A stretch of DNA of 64,000 nt from Halobacillus salinarum (GCF_022919095.1 NZ_CP095073.1:3162001-3226000); one strand, 5' to 3'; counted from the stretch's first letter, positions 36,269 through 47,171 are shown. Numbers and translations are program-made. Notes: generated from the sequence alone by a model not told the origin.

Positions 36269-36464
36269 ATGAGTTTAATGTGGCTCGCTGCTTTTCACGT
36301 TTTTCCTTTTCCTCTTCCATTCTTTTCAAATACACTTGTCCTTCTCTTTCAATGTAATGCTGTTCCATTTTATGCTCAGCTCTAAATGCTCGAAAGGCCA
36401 TATACCCGCTAATAAAAATGAAGATGATACAAAAGAATACCCAAATTGGAATACCGAACATCAT
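36267..36464 (-). CDS. yhaL: Sporulation protein YhaL
   Basis: 65-residue protein: N-terminal membrane helix (IPIWVFFCIIFIFISGYMAF) then a charged helix HYIEREGQVYLKRMEEEKEKREKQ. The 'EGQxYxxRM' element is characteristic of the Spore_YhaL family. GGGAGG lies 8 bases before tandem ATGs. Adjacent to prsA as in B. subtilis, where it is SigmaE-dependent. Confidence 0.85.
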   Translation of the reverse strand: MMFGIPIWVFFCIIFIFISGYMAFRAFRAEHKMEQHYIEREGQVYLKRMEEEKEKREKQRATLNS

Positions 36465-36516
36465 GGTTTGCGCCTCCCTGTCCCATTTGCTCTATCGTAT
36501 GAGAATAGAAGAGAAT

Positions 36517-37791
36517 TTATGAATATTCTTCCACTTCAGCTTCTTTTATTTGCCCCTCTTCAACCGTCATTCTTCCATAAACGAAAGCACTTACAAGTGC
36601 TAAGAACCCGAGAATCAGGAAGGTTAATTGATAGCTCGTATAATTAGAAATGATGAGACTTAACGGAGCAAGCAGTCTTCCTAACGTAAAGCGTAGAGAA
36701 GCGGCAGAAAAGTAGCGCCCGCGCATATCGGCAGGAGCTAGTTTTGAAATAAAACTTTCCTGTATCCCTGCTACCATTAATTCCGCTAAAGTAAAACCGC
36801 CCATTGCCACTATGAATAACCAAAGATTTTCCGACCACCCATACAACACAATGGATACCGTATAAGCACAGCAGGAAAGAATAAAAACTTTCTTTTCCCT
36901 AAAACGATTCATCCACTTCGTAATACTGACCGTAAACAGGGCAACAAGCAGCCCATTTTCTGCTAGAATGATTCCAAAAGCTTTCTCTCCAGAAACCTTC
37001 CAGCTCCATTCTCCTATACTTAGTACGGTTTGTTCATGTATCACTTCACTCGTATAGACGGCGATCAATATATCGAGCTGCATAAATGTCTGGGCGACCA
37101 GAACCCCCGCAATGATAAACAACATAAAATTGCGGTCTTTAACGATCAGATGATAATCACTGATCTCTTTCCAAATCATTTGTTTCCAGCTTCCTTTTTT
37201 GAATTCTTTTTCCCTCCTTGTTAAAGTTTCATTTAATTGGGAAGAAAGAACCCAGGAAAGCATGAGAGTCAAAAACATCCCCGTTACAAGCATTTCAAAT
37301 CGATAGGTATAAAAAATATAACTCCCTATGATCGGCCCAACAACAACCGCGATGTTTAAAGCTGTATAAAACACAGCGAATACATTAGAGCGGTGTTTTT
37401 CCTCTACTACATCCGCTACCATCGCATGAGAAGCCGGCCAATACAACGCCCCGAACACTCCCAGCAGACTAAAGGCAGCAAACGTTAACATTGGGGAGCT
37501 GAGCCAAGGAGAATTAACAATAGCAAACAGACCAAAGGATAAGCTTTCCCCTAAGGCAGCATAGACCATCATTTTTTTTCTTCCGAAACGATCGGCACAA
37601 AACCCGCCAAACAAACTGGCTACTACTGAAAAAAACTGCGAGAGGAATAACAAGCCGCCTGCAGAATCTTTACCGAAGGATTTCTCAAAGTAAATGGTCA
37701 TAAAAGGGAAAAACGACCAGAATAACAGGTTCATTATCCCCTCTCCGTATAATCGTATCTTTAAATTTCGGTTCCATTCTTTCCATTTCAT
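36517..37791 (-). CDS. MFS transporter (drug-efflux type)
   Basis: 424-residue major facilitator with about 12 spans. Loop 2-3 motif ADRFGRKKMM near residues 66-75 and ASHAMVADVVEEKHRSNVFAV in the middle of the N-terminal half; C-terminal half contains LAPADMRGRYFSAAS. Resembles YttB/MDR-type proton antiporters; substrate not predictable. Stands 27 bases downstream of yhaM on the same strand. Confidence 0.85.
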   Translation of the reverse strand: MKWKEWNRNLKIRLYGEGIMNLLFWSFFPFMTIYFEKSFGKDSAGGLLFLSQFFSVVASLFGGFCADRFGRKKMMVYAALGESLSFGLFAIVNSPWLSSPMLTFAAFSLLGVFGALYWPASHAMVADVVEEKHRSNVFAVFYTALNIAVVVGPIIGSYIFYTYRFEMLVTGMFLTLMLSWVLSSQLNETLTRREKEFKKGSWKQMIWKEISDYHLIVKDRNFMLFIIAGVLVAQTFMQLDILIAVYTSEVIHEQTVLSIGEWSWKVSGEKAFGIILAENGLLVALFTVSITKWMNRFREKKVFILSCCAYTVSIVLYGWSENLWLFIVAMGGFTLAELMVAGIQESFISKLAPADMRGRYFSAASLRFTLGRLLAPLSLIISNYTSYQLTFLILGFLALVSAFVYGRMTVEEGQIKEAEVEEYS

Positions 37792-37818
37792 CTCTATTTC
37801 TCCTGATCAGTCAGCATC

Positions 37819-38763
37819 TTATTTACTAAAAGCAGGCTTATAAAACGCCCTTTGTTCCAATGAATACATTTTTTCAGTGAATTCTCCTGGATTTGTTTTC
37901 GCAAGTGCCCGATTTAACATATTCATCCTTGCGTCCATCATGTCTATATAGTGAAGAAGTTCCGCTTCCCGAACAAGTGGAGGTTTGGGACTGCCCCATT
38001 CCTGTCGGCCATGATGACTCAATATCATGTGCTGAAGAATCGTTACTTCTTCCCCCTCTATTTGAAGCTCTTCTGCAGCCGCTTTAATTTCTTCACTCAT
38101 TATGGATATATGACCAAGCAGTTTCCCTTCCACGGTATAGGATGGGGATGTATGATTGGAAAGTTCTCTAGTCTTTCCCAAGTCATGCAGAATAATGCCT
38201 GCATACAGCAAATCTTTATCCACTTCTGGATACAATTCAGCTACGCTTTTAGCTAAATTCAACATAGAAACGATGTGATGTAAAAGTCCCGAAATATAGT
38301 TATGGTGATTGCGAACTGCAGCAGGATAATGGATTAATTCCTCCTGATGCTTCTTAACTAAATGCCGTGTAATTCTTTGTAGATTCGGATTTTTCATTTC
38401 AAATACAGCTTCCGTGATCCGGTCCATCATACTTTCTTTATCAAGCGGAGCCTTCTCAATAAAATCCGCTGCTTTTATACCATCCGTGGATTGGGCGGGA
38501 CGAATGCTGTGGATTTTCAATTGAGGTTTACCGCGGAACTGGCCGACTTCCCCTGAGACTTTTACGATCTCTCCTTGATGAAACAATTCTTCATCTTCAG
38601 CACTTGCTTCCCACAATTTTGCGTCAATTTCTCCTGTTCTATCTTTCAGCATTAACGATAAAAACGGCCGTCCGTTACTCGCAACTCCTTTGTTAGCATT
38701 TTTTATGAGTAAATAGTGATCGAAAGCTTCCCCTACTTGATAATGTCCAATTCCTGCTTTCAT
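37819..38763 (-). CDS. yhaM: 3'-5' exoribonuclease YhaM
   Basis: 314 residues, the same length as B. subtilis YhaM. N-terminal OB fold (DRTGEIDAKLWEASAEDEELFHQGEIVKVSG) and C-terminal HD domain with the metal pair in GIILHDLGK and upstream HHNYISGLLHHI. Degrades RNA and single-stranded DNA 3' to 5' with Mn2+. AAGGAGGG is 8 bases before ATG 38763; the track to 38871 would add an unsupported extension. Confidence 0.94.
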   Translation of the reverse strand: MKAGIGHYQVGEAFDHYLLIKNANKGVASNGRPFLSLMLKDRTGEIDAKLWEASAEDEELFHQGEIVKVSGEVGQFRGKPQLKIHSIRPAQSTDGIKAADFIEKAPLDKESMMDRITEAVFEMKNPNLQRITRHLVKKHQEELIHYPAAVRNHHNYISGLLHHIVSMLNLAKSVAELYPEVDKDLLYAGIILHDLGKTRELSNHTSPSYTVEGKLLGHISIMSEEIKAAAEELQIEGEEVTILQHMILSHHGRQEWGSPKPPLVREAELLHYIDMMDARMNMLNRALAKTNPGEFTEKMYSLEQRAFYKPAFSK

Positions 38764-38867
38764 TAATGCTCCCTCCTTGTTCAAAAAAAAGCTGCCCCTG
38801 GAATTCTTTATAATAAACACACAGATGCCTATCGTAAAGGGCCAGGAACAGCCATTCTCATGCTCTT

Positions 38868-39431
38868 TCATTTCTCTTCTTCATTTTGATCAATTTTCGG
38901 TACATACCTGAAAATTTCACCAGATTCGACGACATGAATAAATTTCATCAGCCAGCGGTAATAATTTTGAGCGTAACGAAGCCGCTCTACATCCTGATCT
39001 ATTCTATCCTTCAAAGTCTGGTCCGATGTTCTTTCCTGAATTTGAACAAGTTCCTGAATAGCTTCATCGGCTTCCTCAATATTCGTCTCGGTATGGTGCC
39101 TCCATTTGCTTCCAAATAATGAAGTAAATGATTTATACCAATCTTCTTCTGATTTATATAAATCTTTACGCACTCCTTTTTTGAAGGAAGGCTCAACCAT
39201 CTTCATTTCAGATAATGCACGTACACCTGTCGACATGCTTGTCTTGCTCATTTCCAACGCTTCCCGCATATCATCCAGTGTCATGGGCTCATCTGAAAAA
39301 TAGAGCACACCGTAAAGGCGCCCAATTGAAGGGGTTACTCCGTAAAGATTCATATTCTTAGCTATAACTTGAATAAACTGTTCAATTGTATCTTCGTACC
39401 TAGTCCAATCTGGATTGAGCTCTTTAGGCAA
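38868..39431 (-). CDS. GbsR/OpcR family regulator, second copy
   Basis: 187-residue MarR-like regulator, clearly homologous to the product of 32039-32542: YGVTPSIGRLYGVLYFSDEPMTLDDM then EMSKTSMSTGVRALSEMKMVEPSFKKGVRKDLY. TTG at 39431 is the likely start because GGAGGG lies 7 bases upstream; the ATG at 39446 precedes that site. Targets are unclear: no betaine genes adjoin it. Confidence 0.85.
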   Translation of the reverse strand: MPKELNPDWTRYEDTIEQFIQVIAKNMNLYGVTPSIGRLYGVLYFSDEPMTLDDMREALEMSKTSMSTGVRALSEMKMVEPSFKKGVRKDLYKSEEDWYKSFTSLFGSKWRHHTETNIEEADEAIQELVQIQERTSDQTLKDRIDQDVERLRYAQNYYRWLMKFIHVVESGEIFRYVPKIDQNEEEK

Positions 39432-39517
39432 TGGATAACCCTCCATTTGCTATATCATGTAGAATCTTAAGATATTTTATCATTAAAATAACGAAGATGC
39501 GACCTTCTTAACAAACA

Positions 39518-42450
39518 TTATTTCAACGTTTGCAGAGCCGATCCACGGACATAGTTAGAAAGGTCCTCTCTAAAAGAAAATAAAATGACCTGGTGTTTTT
39601 CCTGAAAGCGGTTAAGCACCTGAAGCATGTTCGTTAATCTCGTTTCATCAAAATGAACAAATGCATCGTCCATAATAAAAGGAAGTCCTGTGGTGTCAGC
39701 TAAAACTTCGCCAACAGCCAGTCTAAGTGATATATAAAGCTGATCATTTGTTCCTCTCGACAGCTCAGATACGATAAAAAAACGGCCGTTAGTATCTTCT
39801 GCCACTAAATGCTTCTCGTTCTTATTTAGATGAATATTCATGTATTTCCCTGAGGTCAGCGTTTGAAAATAAGAGGAAGCAATGGTAATGACCTGGGGCA
39901 GATATTTATTTTGGTATACTTTTTTAGATTTAACTAACATGTTTAATGCCGTTTCATAAACTGCCCATTGCTTAGATAATTGATTTAAATAGTTTTTTTC
40001 TACTTGAAAGGCGTGTCTATACTCTGAATGCTTATCAGAGTTTTCCAAATAAGATAAGGAATGTTTAACTTCAGCAAGAGACTCATGTAATTCCATTCTT
40101 TTCTGTTCCAATTGGTTTAACTTATCTTCCCGCTCTTCCACCTGAAACTTGAGAGTGGATTCTTTAGGGAGGTTCTCCCAGTCAATCTCCCGCTGCTCCT
40201 CCATGGTTAACAATTGATCAAGGCGGCCTTTTAAATCGTTTTCTCTTTCTGCATTCGACCTCTCCTGCTCATAAAGACGGGATTGTTGATAAAACGCTTC
40301 TTCATTGTCTGCCATAGCCCGGGCAAATAATTCCTGACGTTTCTTTACTAAAGGAATACTTTTTTCTTTTACCTTTTTCAAAGCTTCCTTATCCTGCAAT
40401 TCTTCCTGAACAAGTGTGTGGAATTGCTCTTCAAGCCTTTCGCAGGACTGAACCCATTCTGAAATATCTGTTAACAACTGGAAAACGCTTTGGCCATTTC
40501 TTTCCCACTTGTTAAGGGATTGAAACGTTAACGCGTCCTCTTCAATTTTATTAATAAAATTTTGCAGCGCATTGATCTCTTTGGAAATTTCTTCACAGTC
40601 CTTCTCTTCTGCCTTTAACTTTACTAAGATGTGATAAAGCTTTTCCCAATAATTAATATCCATTCCGACTAGAAAAGGATAGCGTTCCTCCTGTTCATGT
40701 ATTCGAGCAAGCTGCTTTCTTTTCCTTTGCAGAAGCTGCTCTCTTCGTTCTTTTAAGCGCATTCCCTTTTGACGTTCTTCATTCCAGCGGTCCTGCAAAA
40801 AAAGCCATTCAGGTTCCAGTCTTTCATGCTCCTTTAACTTTTCCTTCATGGCAGCCAATGATTCTTTCCCGCCCGAATTGACGGAGGATGGTTTTCTTTC
40901 TTCCACCCAATTATTCAGCTCATAAACAGAACGCCTCATCACAATCCCTGCATACATGCAAATAAAAGATAAGGATACACCGATAATAAAAAATAGCAGG
41001 CTGCCATAAACCACACTAGCTGAGCTTCCACCTATTAAAAAGAGTACAGCTGCAGTCCACCATAAATATACGTATTGCCTCCGTGTACTGATCAGTTGTT
41101 TCCAGCGTGCCAAATCAGCGTCAGCTGCGCTGCTCCTCTGAACCTCATAAGCGTTCTGTAAAGCTGCGTTATATTCTGAGATTTGTTGTTGATCAAGCAG
41201 GTTTGTTTCAATTTCATTTAACCTGGTTTGCAGTTCCTGCTGATGGTTCTTTTGATCTTTTTCCTCCTCTGTCAACCTTTCCTCTTCCAGTCCAATGGCC
41301 GCTTCTGAATGTTTAATTTCTCTCCACGTCTCCTCTAAATAAAAAGGAAAATGATAGTCTTTCAGCTCATTCAGAGTTAAACCATGTTCAATCCCTTGTA
41401 ATTTCTCACGCATCTCTTCCTGCAATTTCCCATTCGACAGGGTCAGTTGCTCAACTTTCTCAACTGCCTCCTCATAGGAAGAAAGATCATTGCTTATTTG
41501 TTTCGCTTCAGCCAAATGAGTATAGGTTTGAAGTTTTTCTTTGACCTGGGCTATGGCAGTGGTCTTTTCCTTGATTTGTTTCTTAAGCAGCTGCTCTTCA
41601 CTTTCTAAGGGAAGGAGCAGCTGCTTTAACTGTGCGTATCTTTCTTTTCCTTGTTCAGGAAAGGAAGGTATTTCGGTATCATTTCTCTGTCTACGTAACT
41701 CATAGTATTCATATATAATTGGCAGGACCTTCAATAGTTGAGAAGTACGGTGACGGGCAAAAGTCAGATCATTCACTTCTTTAGTAACAGATTCAATCTG
41801 CGCTTTTACATTTTCCTGCTTTTCCAAGAGGGTTTGATAGCCGGCTTGTTCTGCCTCCGCCTGCTTCCATTGTTTTTCAGCTTCTTTTACTTTTTGAAGC
41901 TGTCGATTGATTTGAGGATTTCGTCCTTTCGGCTTAAAAAACTCATCACGCTCTTTTGCAAGCCATGTCTCCGTTTCGTAAATCTGCTGTGATCCTGTCA
42001 AACCGATATCAAGCAATACATCCCCAATTGCTCTCCAGTCATGCTGCGCAGCTTGAGTAAATCCTCAGAATTAAATGTATAGATCGATTCAAATGCACTT
42101 CGTGTCAAACCACTCAGGAGTCTGCTTAAAAATTCCTCTCCCCGTTCTTCACCATTGGAGAGTATGCAAAGCGCTTCTCCATTTCGCTTATCGTGAACTC
42201 GTTCAATAATCACTCGTTCATCTACAACAGCTGAGACGATGAGCCTGCCTCCCATCGGTCCTCCCGTTTTTGGCTGATAGAACTCTCTCTTTTTAGGAGG
42301 AAGACCAAATAGAATAAATAAGAAAAATTGTTGGAGTGTAGATTTACCAGCTTCATTCCTGCCCGAAATGACGTTGAACTGGGGATCGAATGAAATGGAA
42401 AAATCACGCCATTTTCCAAAACCATATACCGTTGCTTCCTTAACTCTCAT
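39518..42450 (-). pseudogene. yhaN: YhaN, SMC/SbcC-like ATPase, frameshifted
   Basis: About 980 codons in two frames. The first (ATG 42450 to 41998) has the N-terminal Walker A SGRNEAGKST and the start of the ATPase head; the second (to 39518) carries the long coiled coils, two central membrane spans near its residues 320-365, and the C-terminal SRGTNDQLYISLRLAVGE signature with LPFIMDDAFVHFD Walker B. One missing base in a four-C run (42022-42025) would join them as EQLGDVLLDIGLTGSQQ. Otherwise intact against B. subtilis YhaN (963). Partner of the YhaO phosphoesterase in DNA end processing. Confidence 0.88.
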
Positions 42451-43699
42451 CGTCAGACCCTCCAGTCTTAAGCAACCGGCTTAACGTAGACTGTTTTACC
42501 TCTTCAATTAATTCTGCTTTATCTTCCTCCGTAAGTGGATAGAGATAAGGATAGAATTGCTTATGCTTATACAAAGAAGCGAGCCATTCTTCCCATTCAG
42601 TATCCGTCAACTCTTCAATCCCTCTTAAAAACTCACCGCTGATATGACGGCTCTTCCGAAGCTTCTCTTCATCATAGCTTGGCAGATCGATCACTTTTAC
42701 ATTCATAAAATAAACCCAGGAATTTTCCAATTCTTCCTCTCGATTAGCTTCTTCTACCCAGGAATCGATAAGCCCTTCTGTTTTCCAGCGCTCTAAATTT
42801 CCCGAATCTCCTTTTAAATACAATGTTGCCAGTACTTTAGAATGCAAAGATTGCAATTCTTCTTTCGTATGAAGAAATAGAGTTTCAAGGTCCTGGGGCT
42901 TTTCCAGACCTCTGCAGTCGATAATCGTTTCTTCAAACAGGATCGACTGCAGAGGGAGGAATGTAAATTCCCATCCATTATGGCTGAAGTCGACAAGGTA
43001 AGCTCCTTTCACCCCTTCTTCTTTTCTTGAGCGTCCTTGAATATTTCCAGGGTATAGGACTGGAGGATCTGAGGAAAGAAAATGGCGGGCATGGATATGA
43101 CCAAGCGCCCAATAATCCATGAATTGCCGGAACAACTCTTCCATTAGAAAAGGCGCGTAAACTTCATGTTCTCCAGCATGAGAAAATAAACTCCCATGCA
43201 GCATCGCTATATGTATGACTTCGTCTGCAGTTCTCTTAAACTCATGAACTTTATTATCGGTAACTCTTTGCTGGACATAACTGAAACCAAGAATATTTGC
43301 AGCGTGTCTGCCGTTTTTGTAAAAAGGAACGCTTTGTACTGATTCATCTTTAAAAACAACAACATTCTCCGGATAATCTATGGGGTACTTCGTTCCATTC
43401 ATAAAGTCGTGGTTACCATGTGAAACAAAAACTTGAATGCTTTCTTTTTCTAACTTTCGAAAACCGTTGCGAAGATGAATTTGTGCTTTTAAACTGCGTG
43501 ATGCTTCATTAAACAGGTCTCCTACGATAAGAATGAAATCAACTTTCTCGTAAATGGCTGCCTCAATCAGGCGGTCAAATGCCTCAAAGGTACTCTTTCT
43601 CAACTGTTCGACAATCTGCTCAGGCAGATGACTTGTATGAATAAAAGGACTATCCAAATGCAAATCTGCACTGTGAATAAACCGTAGATCACGCCCCAT
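42440..43699 (-). CDS. yhaO: Metallophosphoesterase YhaO (SbcD/Mre11-like)
   Basis: 419-residue calcineurin-fold nuclease. Metal motifs in order: HSADLHLDSPF, LIVGDLFNEASRS, SHGNHDF, AMLHGSL and WALGHIHARHFL. Likely nuclease partner of YhaN, as SbcD to SbcC. ATG 43699 has AGGAG seven bases upstream. Overlaps yhaN by 11 bases. B. subtilis has the same yhaM-yhaN-yhaO order. Confidence 0.93.
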   Translation of the reverse strand: MGRDLRFIHSADLHLDSPFIHTSHLPEQIVEQLRKSTFEAFDRLIEAAIYEKVDFILIVGDLFNEASRSLKAQIHLRNGFRKLEKESIQVFVSHGNHDFMNGTKYPIDYPENVVVFKDESVQSVPFYKNGRHAANILGFSYVQQRVTDNKVHEFKRTADEVIHIAMLHGSLFSHAGEHEVYAPFLMEELFRQFMDYWALGHIHARHFLSSDPPVLYPGNIQGRSRKEEGVKGAYLVDFSHNGWEFTFLPLQSILFEETIIDCRGLEKPQDLETLFLHTKEELQSLHSKVLATLYLKGDSGNLERWKTEGLIDSWVEEANREEELENSWVYFMNVKVIDLPSYDEEKLRKSRHISGEFLRGIEELTDTEWEEWLASLYKHKQFYPYLYPLTEEDKAELIEEVKQSTLSRLLKTGGSDDES

Positions 43700-43732
43700 A
43701 CGCATGCTCCTTTCTTAAAGGTAATTTTACCA

Positions 43733-43762
43733 AAAAAAGAGAGCGAATGCACGTTCGCTCTC
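43733..43762 (-). terminator. Terminator of yhaQP
   Basis: GAGAGCGAA/TTCGCTCTC stem, loop TGCACG, then six Ts on the minus strand. Confidence 0.85.
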
Positions 43763-43778
43763 TTCAAATAAATAGGAT

Positions 43779-45029
43779 TTAATTTTCTTTTTTCGATAAT
43801 TGCATGGCTCGTTTAAAGTCTTTTAACGACGAGGACTTTCCATAAAGCAGGACTCCCCCTCGATACACGCGTGCCCCAATGATTCCAAGGAGAATAATGG
43901 AGGCGACCATGATCGAAATGGATAACAGAACTTCCCATAAAGGAATATCCAGCATCCCTACCCTTAAAAACATAATTAATGGGGTAAAGAAAGGAAAATA
44001 GGAGGTCGCCGTGATAAAAGCAGCATCAGGCATGTTTAAGCCGAATACCGCTAAAATAAATGAAGCAACGACCAGCATCATCATCGGTGCTACAATCTGC
44101 TGGGCATCTTCCAGCCTGCTGACTAAAGAACCCAACATAGCCGCAAGCGTGGCATACAGTAAGTAACCGAGAACAAAGAATAAAACAGCATATACGATCG
44201 TTACTGGATCAGCATTCGTAACTCCAACTGTATCTAAAAAAGATTGGTTTCCGCTGTTTACTCCCTGTTTGATTCCAAGAAAACCAGCTAAAATGAAAAT
44301 ACAAAATTGAGTAAGTCCCAATAGCGCGATTCCGAAAATCTTTGCAAACATTTGTGAAACGGGAGATACACTGGAAATTAATATTTCCATGACACGGCTT
44401 GATTTTTCTGTAGCCACTTCCGTTGAGATCATATTTCCATACATAAGTACCGAAAAATACATCACAAACAGCATAATATACACCAGGCCGCGCGTTTGGG
44501 TCAGCTCCTCAGCTGTTTTCGCGCTTTTTTCCAGGGCGACTAAATCAAAGGTAACCGGAGCAGAAATCTGCTGTAAAACAGCTGGATCAATATCTGCCTG
44601 CTTCGTTACCATATTTACCTTTACCTGCTGAAGCGCCTGTTTTACGGGTTCACTTACTTCGGTAGAAGCGATTTGATTGGAGTAGAAGGACGCTTGTGGA
44701 AGTCCCTGGTCCGATTCGCTTATCTCTACAGCCGCTGCGAAATTCTCATCTTCAACTTCCTTTTTCGCTTCATCTAACGTCCCACTGTAAGCCGTTGATG
44801 TAATCTTGCCATTGTTTTTCAAACTCTGCTGCAGGGCTGCAGTCCACTCCTCATTGTCTGACAGCACAGCTACTTCTTTAGTTTTGTCATTATTGAACGA
44901 TTCAATGATCGATTGAATATTGGATAATCCAAAAATAAGTACGATTGAAACGAGTGTCGTAATAACGAAGGACTTGGATTTTATTCTGTTCATGTAAGTT
45001 TGCGTCAGCATAATCCAGAATTTATTCAT
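43779..45029 (-). CDS. yhaP: ABC-2 type permease YhaP (NatB-like)
   Basis: 416-residue exporter subunit. One N-terminal span, a large external domain (residues 50-170), then six spans including YGNMISTEVATEKSSRVMEILISS, the ABC-2/NatB hallmark. Pairs with YhaQ; NatAB of B. subtilis extrudes Na+, so a role in sodium or drug export is plausible. GGGGG precedes ATG 45029. Overlaps yhaQ by eight bases. Confidence 0.9.
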   Translation of the reverse strand: MNKFWIMLTQTYMNRIKSKSFVITTLVSIVLIFGLSNIQSIIESFNNDKTKEVAVLSDNEEWTAALQQSLKNNGKITSTAYSGTLDEAKKEVEDENFAAAVEISESDQGLPQASFYSNQIASTEVSEPVKQALQQVKVNMVTKQADIDPAVLQQISAPVTFDLVALEKSAKTAEELTQTRGLVYIMLFVMYFSVLMYGNMISTEVATEKSSRVMEILISSVSPVSQMFAKIFGIALLGLTQFCIFILAGFLGIKQGVNSGNQSFLDTVGVTNADPVTIVYAVLFFVLGYLLYATLAAMLGSLVSRLEDAQQIVAPMMMLVVASFILAVFGLNMPDAAFITATSYFPFFTPLIMFLRVGMLDIPLWEVLLSISIMVASIILLGIIGARVYRGGVLLYGKSSSLKDFKRAMQLSKKEN

Positions 45030-45921
45030 AAGAAGCCCCCACTTTCTCAATAAAAATGTCATTCAACGAAGGTTCCTCTAAATCAAAGGTTCTTACAAAA
45101 CCTTTCCCTTGTAACTCGTCAAATACCTTTTGGGAAGCAGCTTCACTTTCAACCTGAATTTCGCATCCTTCGGTAAGTTGTTTGTAATGAATGACACCAG
45201 GGAGCTGCTCCAGGTATCTTACCTTAAAATCCGCCTTCACACGGATATTCTTGCGCCCAAAAGAACGCTTAATCTCTTTTAAATCTCCATGTACGACAGG
45301 TTTCCCATGGTGAAGAATACACAAGTTTTCGCAAAGCTCCTCTACATGTTCCATACGGTGGGAAGAAAAAACAATAGAAGTTCCAGCTTCTTTCAACTCA
45401 ACAACCGCTCTTTTTAACATTTCTACATTTACTGGATCAAGCCCTGAGAAAGGTTCATCCAGAATCAACAGCTTAGGTTTATGTAGAACTGCTGAAATAA
45501 ATTGGATTTTCTGTTGGTTACCTTTGGAAAGCTCTTCTACCTTTTTAAGTTTATAATCAGGTACTTTGAACCGATCCAGCCAGCTGTCTAATTCTTTTAA
45601 AGCTCCGGCTTTATCCATCCCTCGCAATTTAGCTAAATAAACGAGTTGGTCTCTAACTTTCATTTTAGGGTACAGCCCTCGTTCTTCAGGAAGATAACCC
45701 ACTAAATGGCTTTGATCGTACCCGATGCTGTCTCCATTCCAAGAAATAGACCCTTCGGTTTGATCGAGCAAGCCGAGAATCATTCTAAAGGTGGTAGTCT
45801 TTCCGGCTCCATTTGCACCAAGAAAGCCAAAAATCTGTTTTTCAGGAATTTCTAAAGACAATTGATCCACTGCAGTAAATGAACCAAAACGTTTTGTTAC
45901 ACTCTCAAGTCTAAGTGTCAT
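45022..45921 (-). CDS. yhaQ: ABC transporter ATP-binding protein YhaQ
   Basis: 299-residue ABC ATPase with Walker A GANGAGKTT, signature LSKGNQQKI, Walker B LLILDEPFSGLDP and switch SSHRMEHVEEL. The extra C-terminal 80 residues fit the NatA/YhaQ group. Start ATG 45921 with GGGAG upstream. First gene of the two-gene yhaQP exporter. Confidence 0.92.
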   Translation of the reverse strand: MTLRLESVTKRFGSFTAVDQLSLEIPEKQIFGFLGANGAGKTTTFRMILGLLDQTEGSISWNGDSIGYDQSHLVGYLPEERGLYPKMKVRDQLVYLAKLRGMDKAGALKELDSWLDRFKVPDYKLKKVEELSKGNQQKIQFISAVLHKPKLLILDEPFSGLDPVNVEMLKRAVVELKEAGTSIVFSSHRMEHVEELCENLCILHHGKPVVHGDLKEIKRSFGRKNIRVKADFKVRYLEQLPGVIHYKQLTEGCEIQVESEAASQKVFDELQGKGFVRTFDLEEPSLNDIFIEKVGASYE

Positions 45922-46063
45922 GCTTTCATCTCCCTTCATTTTTATTACGGCTTCATCTATTCCTATGTTTCAATTTTTTAAAAGAATTTATAGTAGAAGC
46001 AGGATTTTTCTCGGCAAACGACAAAATATGATAAATGAACGATTGTTCAGGGAGGCTCTAATA

Positions 46064-46249
46064 ATGAAGAAATACTTTCTAACTGTATTTGAAAAAAACG
46101 GCACAAATGTGCTTGACGAAACATTTGAAGCTGCCAATGATGAAGAAGCAAAAAAAATCGGCCAGGTAAAACTCCAGGAACATGGTTTCGAAGAGCACAC
46201 TCACCGCTGTGCAGCTCCGGAAGGCCATTTGGTCTTATTCCACCGATAA
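46064..46249 (+). CDS. yhzD: YhzD-family protein
   Basis: 61 residues: KKYFLTVFEKNGTNVLDETFEAANDEEAKKIG then a Cys in HRCAAPEGHLVLFHR. Small alpha/beta protein of the YhzD family of Bacillaceae. GGGAGG lies 7 bases before ATG 46064. Lies between yhaQ and yhaR as in B. subtilis. Function unknown. Confidence 0.75.
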   Translation: MKKYFLTVFEKNGTNVLDETFEAANDEEAKKIGQVKLQEHGFEEHTHRCAAPEGHLVLFHR

Positions 46250-46255
46250 AAAAGA

Positions 46256-46280
46256 AAAGTCGCGCGGCTGGCGCGACTTT
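46256..46280. terminator. Bidirectional terminator between yhzD and yhaR
   Basis: Ten-pair stem AAAGTCGCGC/GCGCGACTTT with GGCTG loop; A-rich left, T-rich right. Confidence 0.8.
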
Positions 46281-47051
46281 CTAATTTCCTTTGAAATTCG
46301 GTTTCCTTTTTTCAAGAAATGCCTTTACTCCCTCCTGATGATCCTCGGTTCCTCTCAGCTTCCATTGGGCTTGCCGCTCGTTAGACAAATATTGCAGAAG
46401 CTGGTCAAGTCCATGCTGGTGATAAATTTGTTTTGTCGCAATCATTGCCTTCAACGGGCGACGGCTCCAATTCAAAGCAAGAGCCTCTGCTTCCTCATGA
46501 AGATCTCCATTCACTACTATATCTACCAGCTGGTGATCATATGCTTGCTTTGCTCTTAACTCCTGACCATCCCAGGCAAACTGTTTAGCACGGTGGGAAC
46601 CCAGACGCTGCTGCAGCCAGAAATGGCCGCCACCATCAGGAATAAGTCCTACACCTATAAAGTTCATTGATATCATTGAATCAGGATCAGCCATGATGTA
46701 ATCGGCTGAGAGGGCAATACTTAAACCTAAGCCAACGACTGGACCGTGCACAGCGGAAATGACGATTTTTGGCATCGTATATATATTCGTTACAATCGTT
46801 TCAATGGCATCCATTACTTTGTCATAGGTTTCTGGATCAGCTGCCTGTTCCATCATGGCTACATCTCCGCCAGCACAGAAGCCCTCCCCTTTTCCCGATA
46901 ATACAAGAACCTGGGCTTCCATCTCTTTTATTTCTTTGATGGCCGCTGCAAATTCTTCGAGCATTTCAACATGTAAGGCATTCATTTTTTCCCCACGGGC
47001 TAACTGCAAATATACAACGTTTTCTTTTTCTTCAACATTAAAATGCTTCAT
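46281..47051 (-). CDS. yhaR: Enoyl-CoA hydratase/isomerase YhaR
   Basis: 256-residue crotonase-fold enzyme. Oxyanion-hole segments GFCAGGDVAMM and AVHGPVVGLGLSIALSADY; the acid/base position has GLIPDGGGHFWLQQRLG. The Asp in PDGGG replaces the usual second Glu of classical hydratases, so the reaction may differ. ATG 47051 is better spaced from AAGGGG than 47057. No adjacent beta-oxidation genes. Confidence 0.88.
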   Translation of the reverse strand: MKHFNVEEKENVVYLQLARGEKMNALHVEMLEEFAAAIKEIKEMEAQVLVLSGKGEGFCAGGDVAMMEQAADPETYDKVMDAIETIVTNIYTMPKIVISAVHGPVVGLGLSIALSADYIMADPDSMISMNFIGVGLIPDGGGHFWLQQRLGSHRAKQFAWDGQELRAKQAYDHQLVDIVVNGDLHEEAEALALNWSRRPLKAMIATKQIYHQHGLDQLLQYLSNERQAQWKLRGTEDHQEGVKAFLEKRKPNFKGN

Positions 47052-47171
47052 TGTCATTTACCCCTTCTCATTGAAGAATCACATATCATTCATTTCTTGA
47101 TCGAAATGGTAAATTCCTGCAATATTCGACAATTTCAAGTAATTCTTCAGCGAAAAGTGGAAGCCAAATAA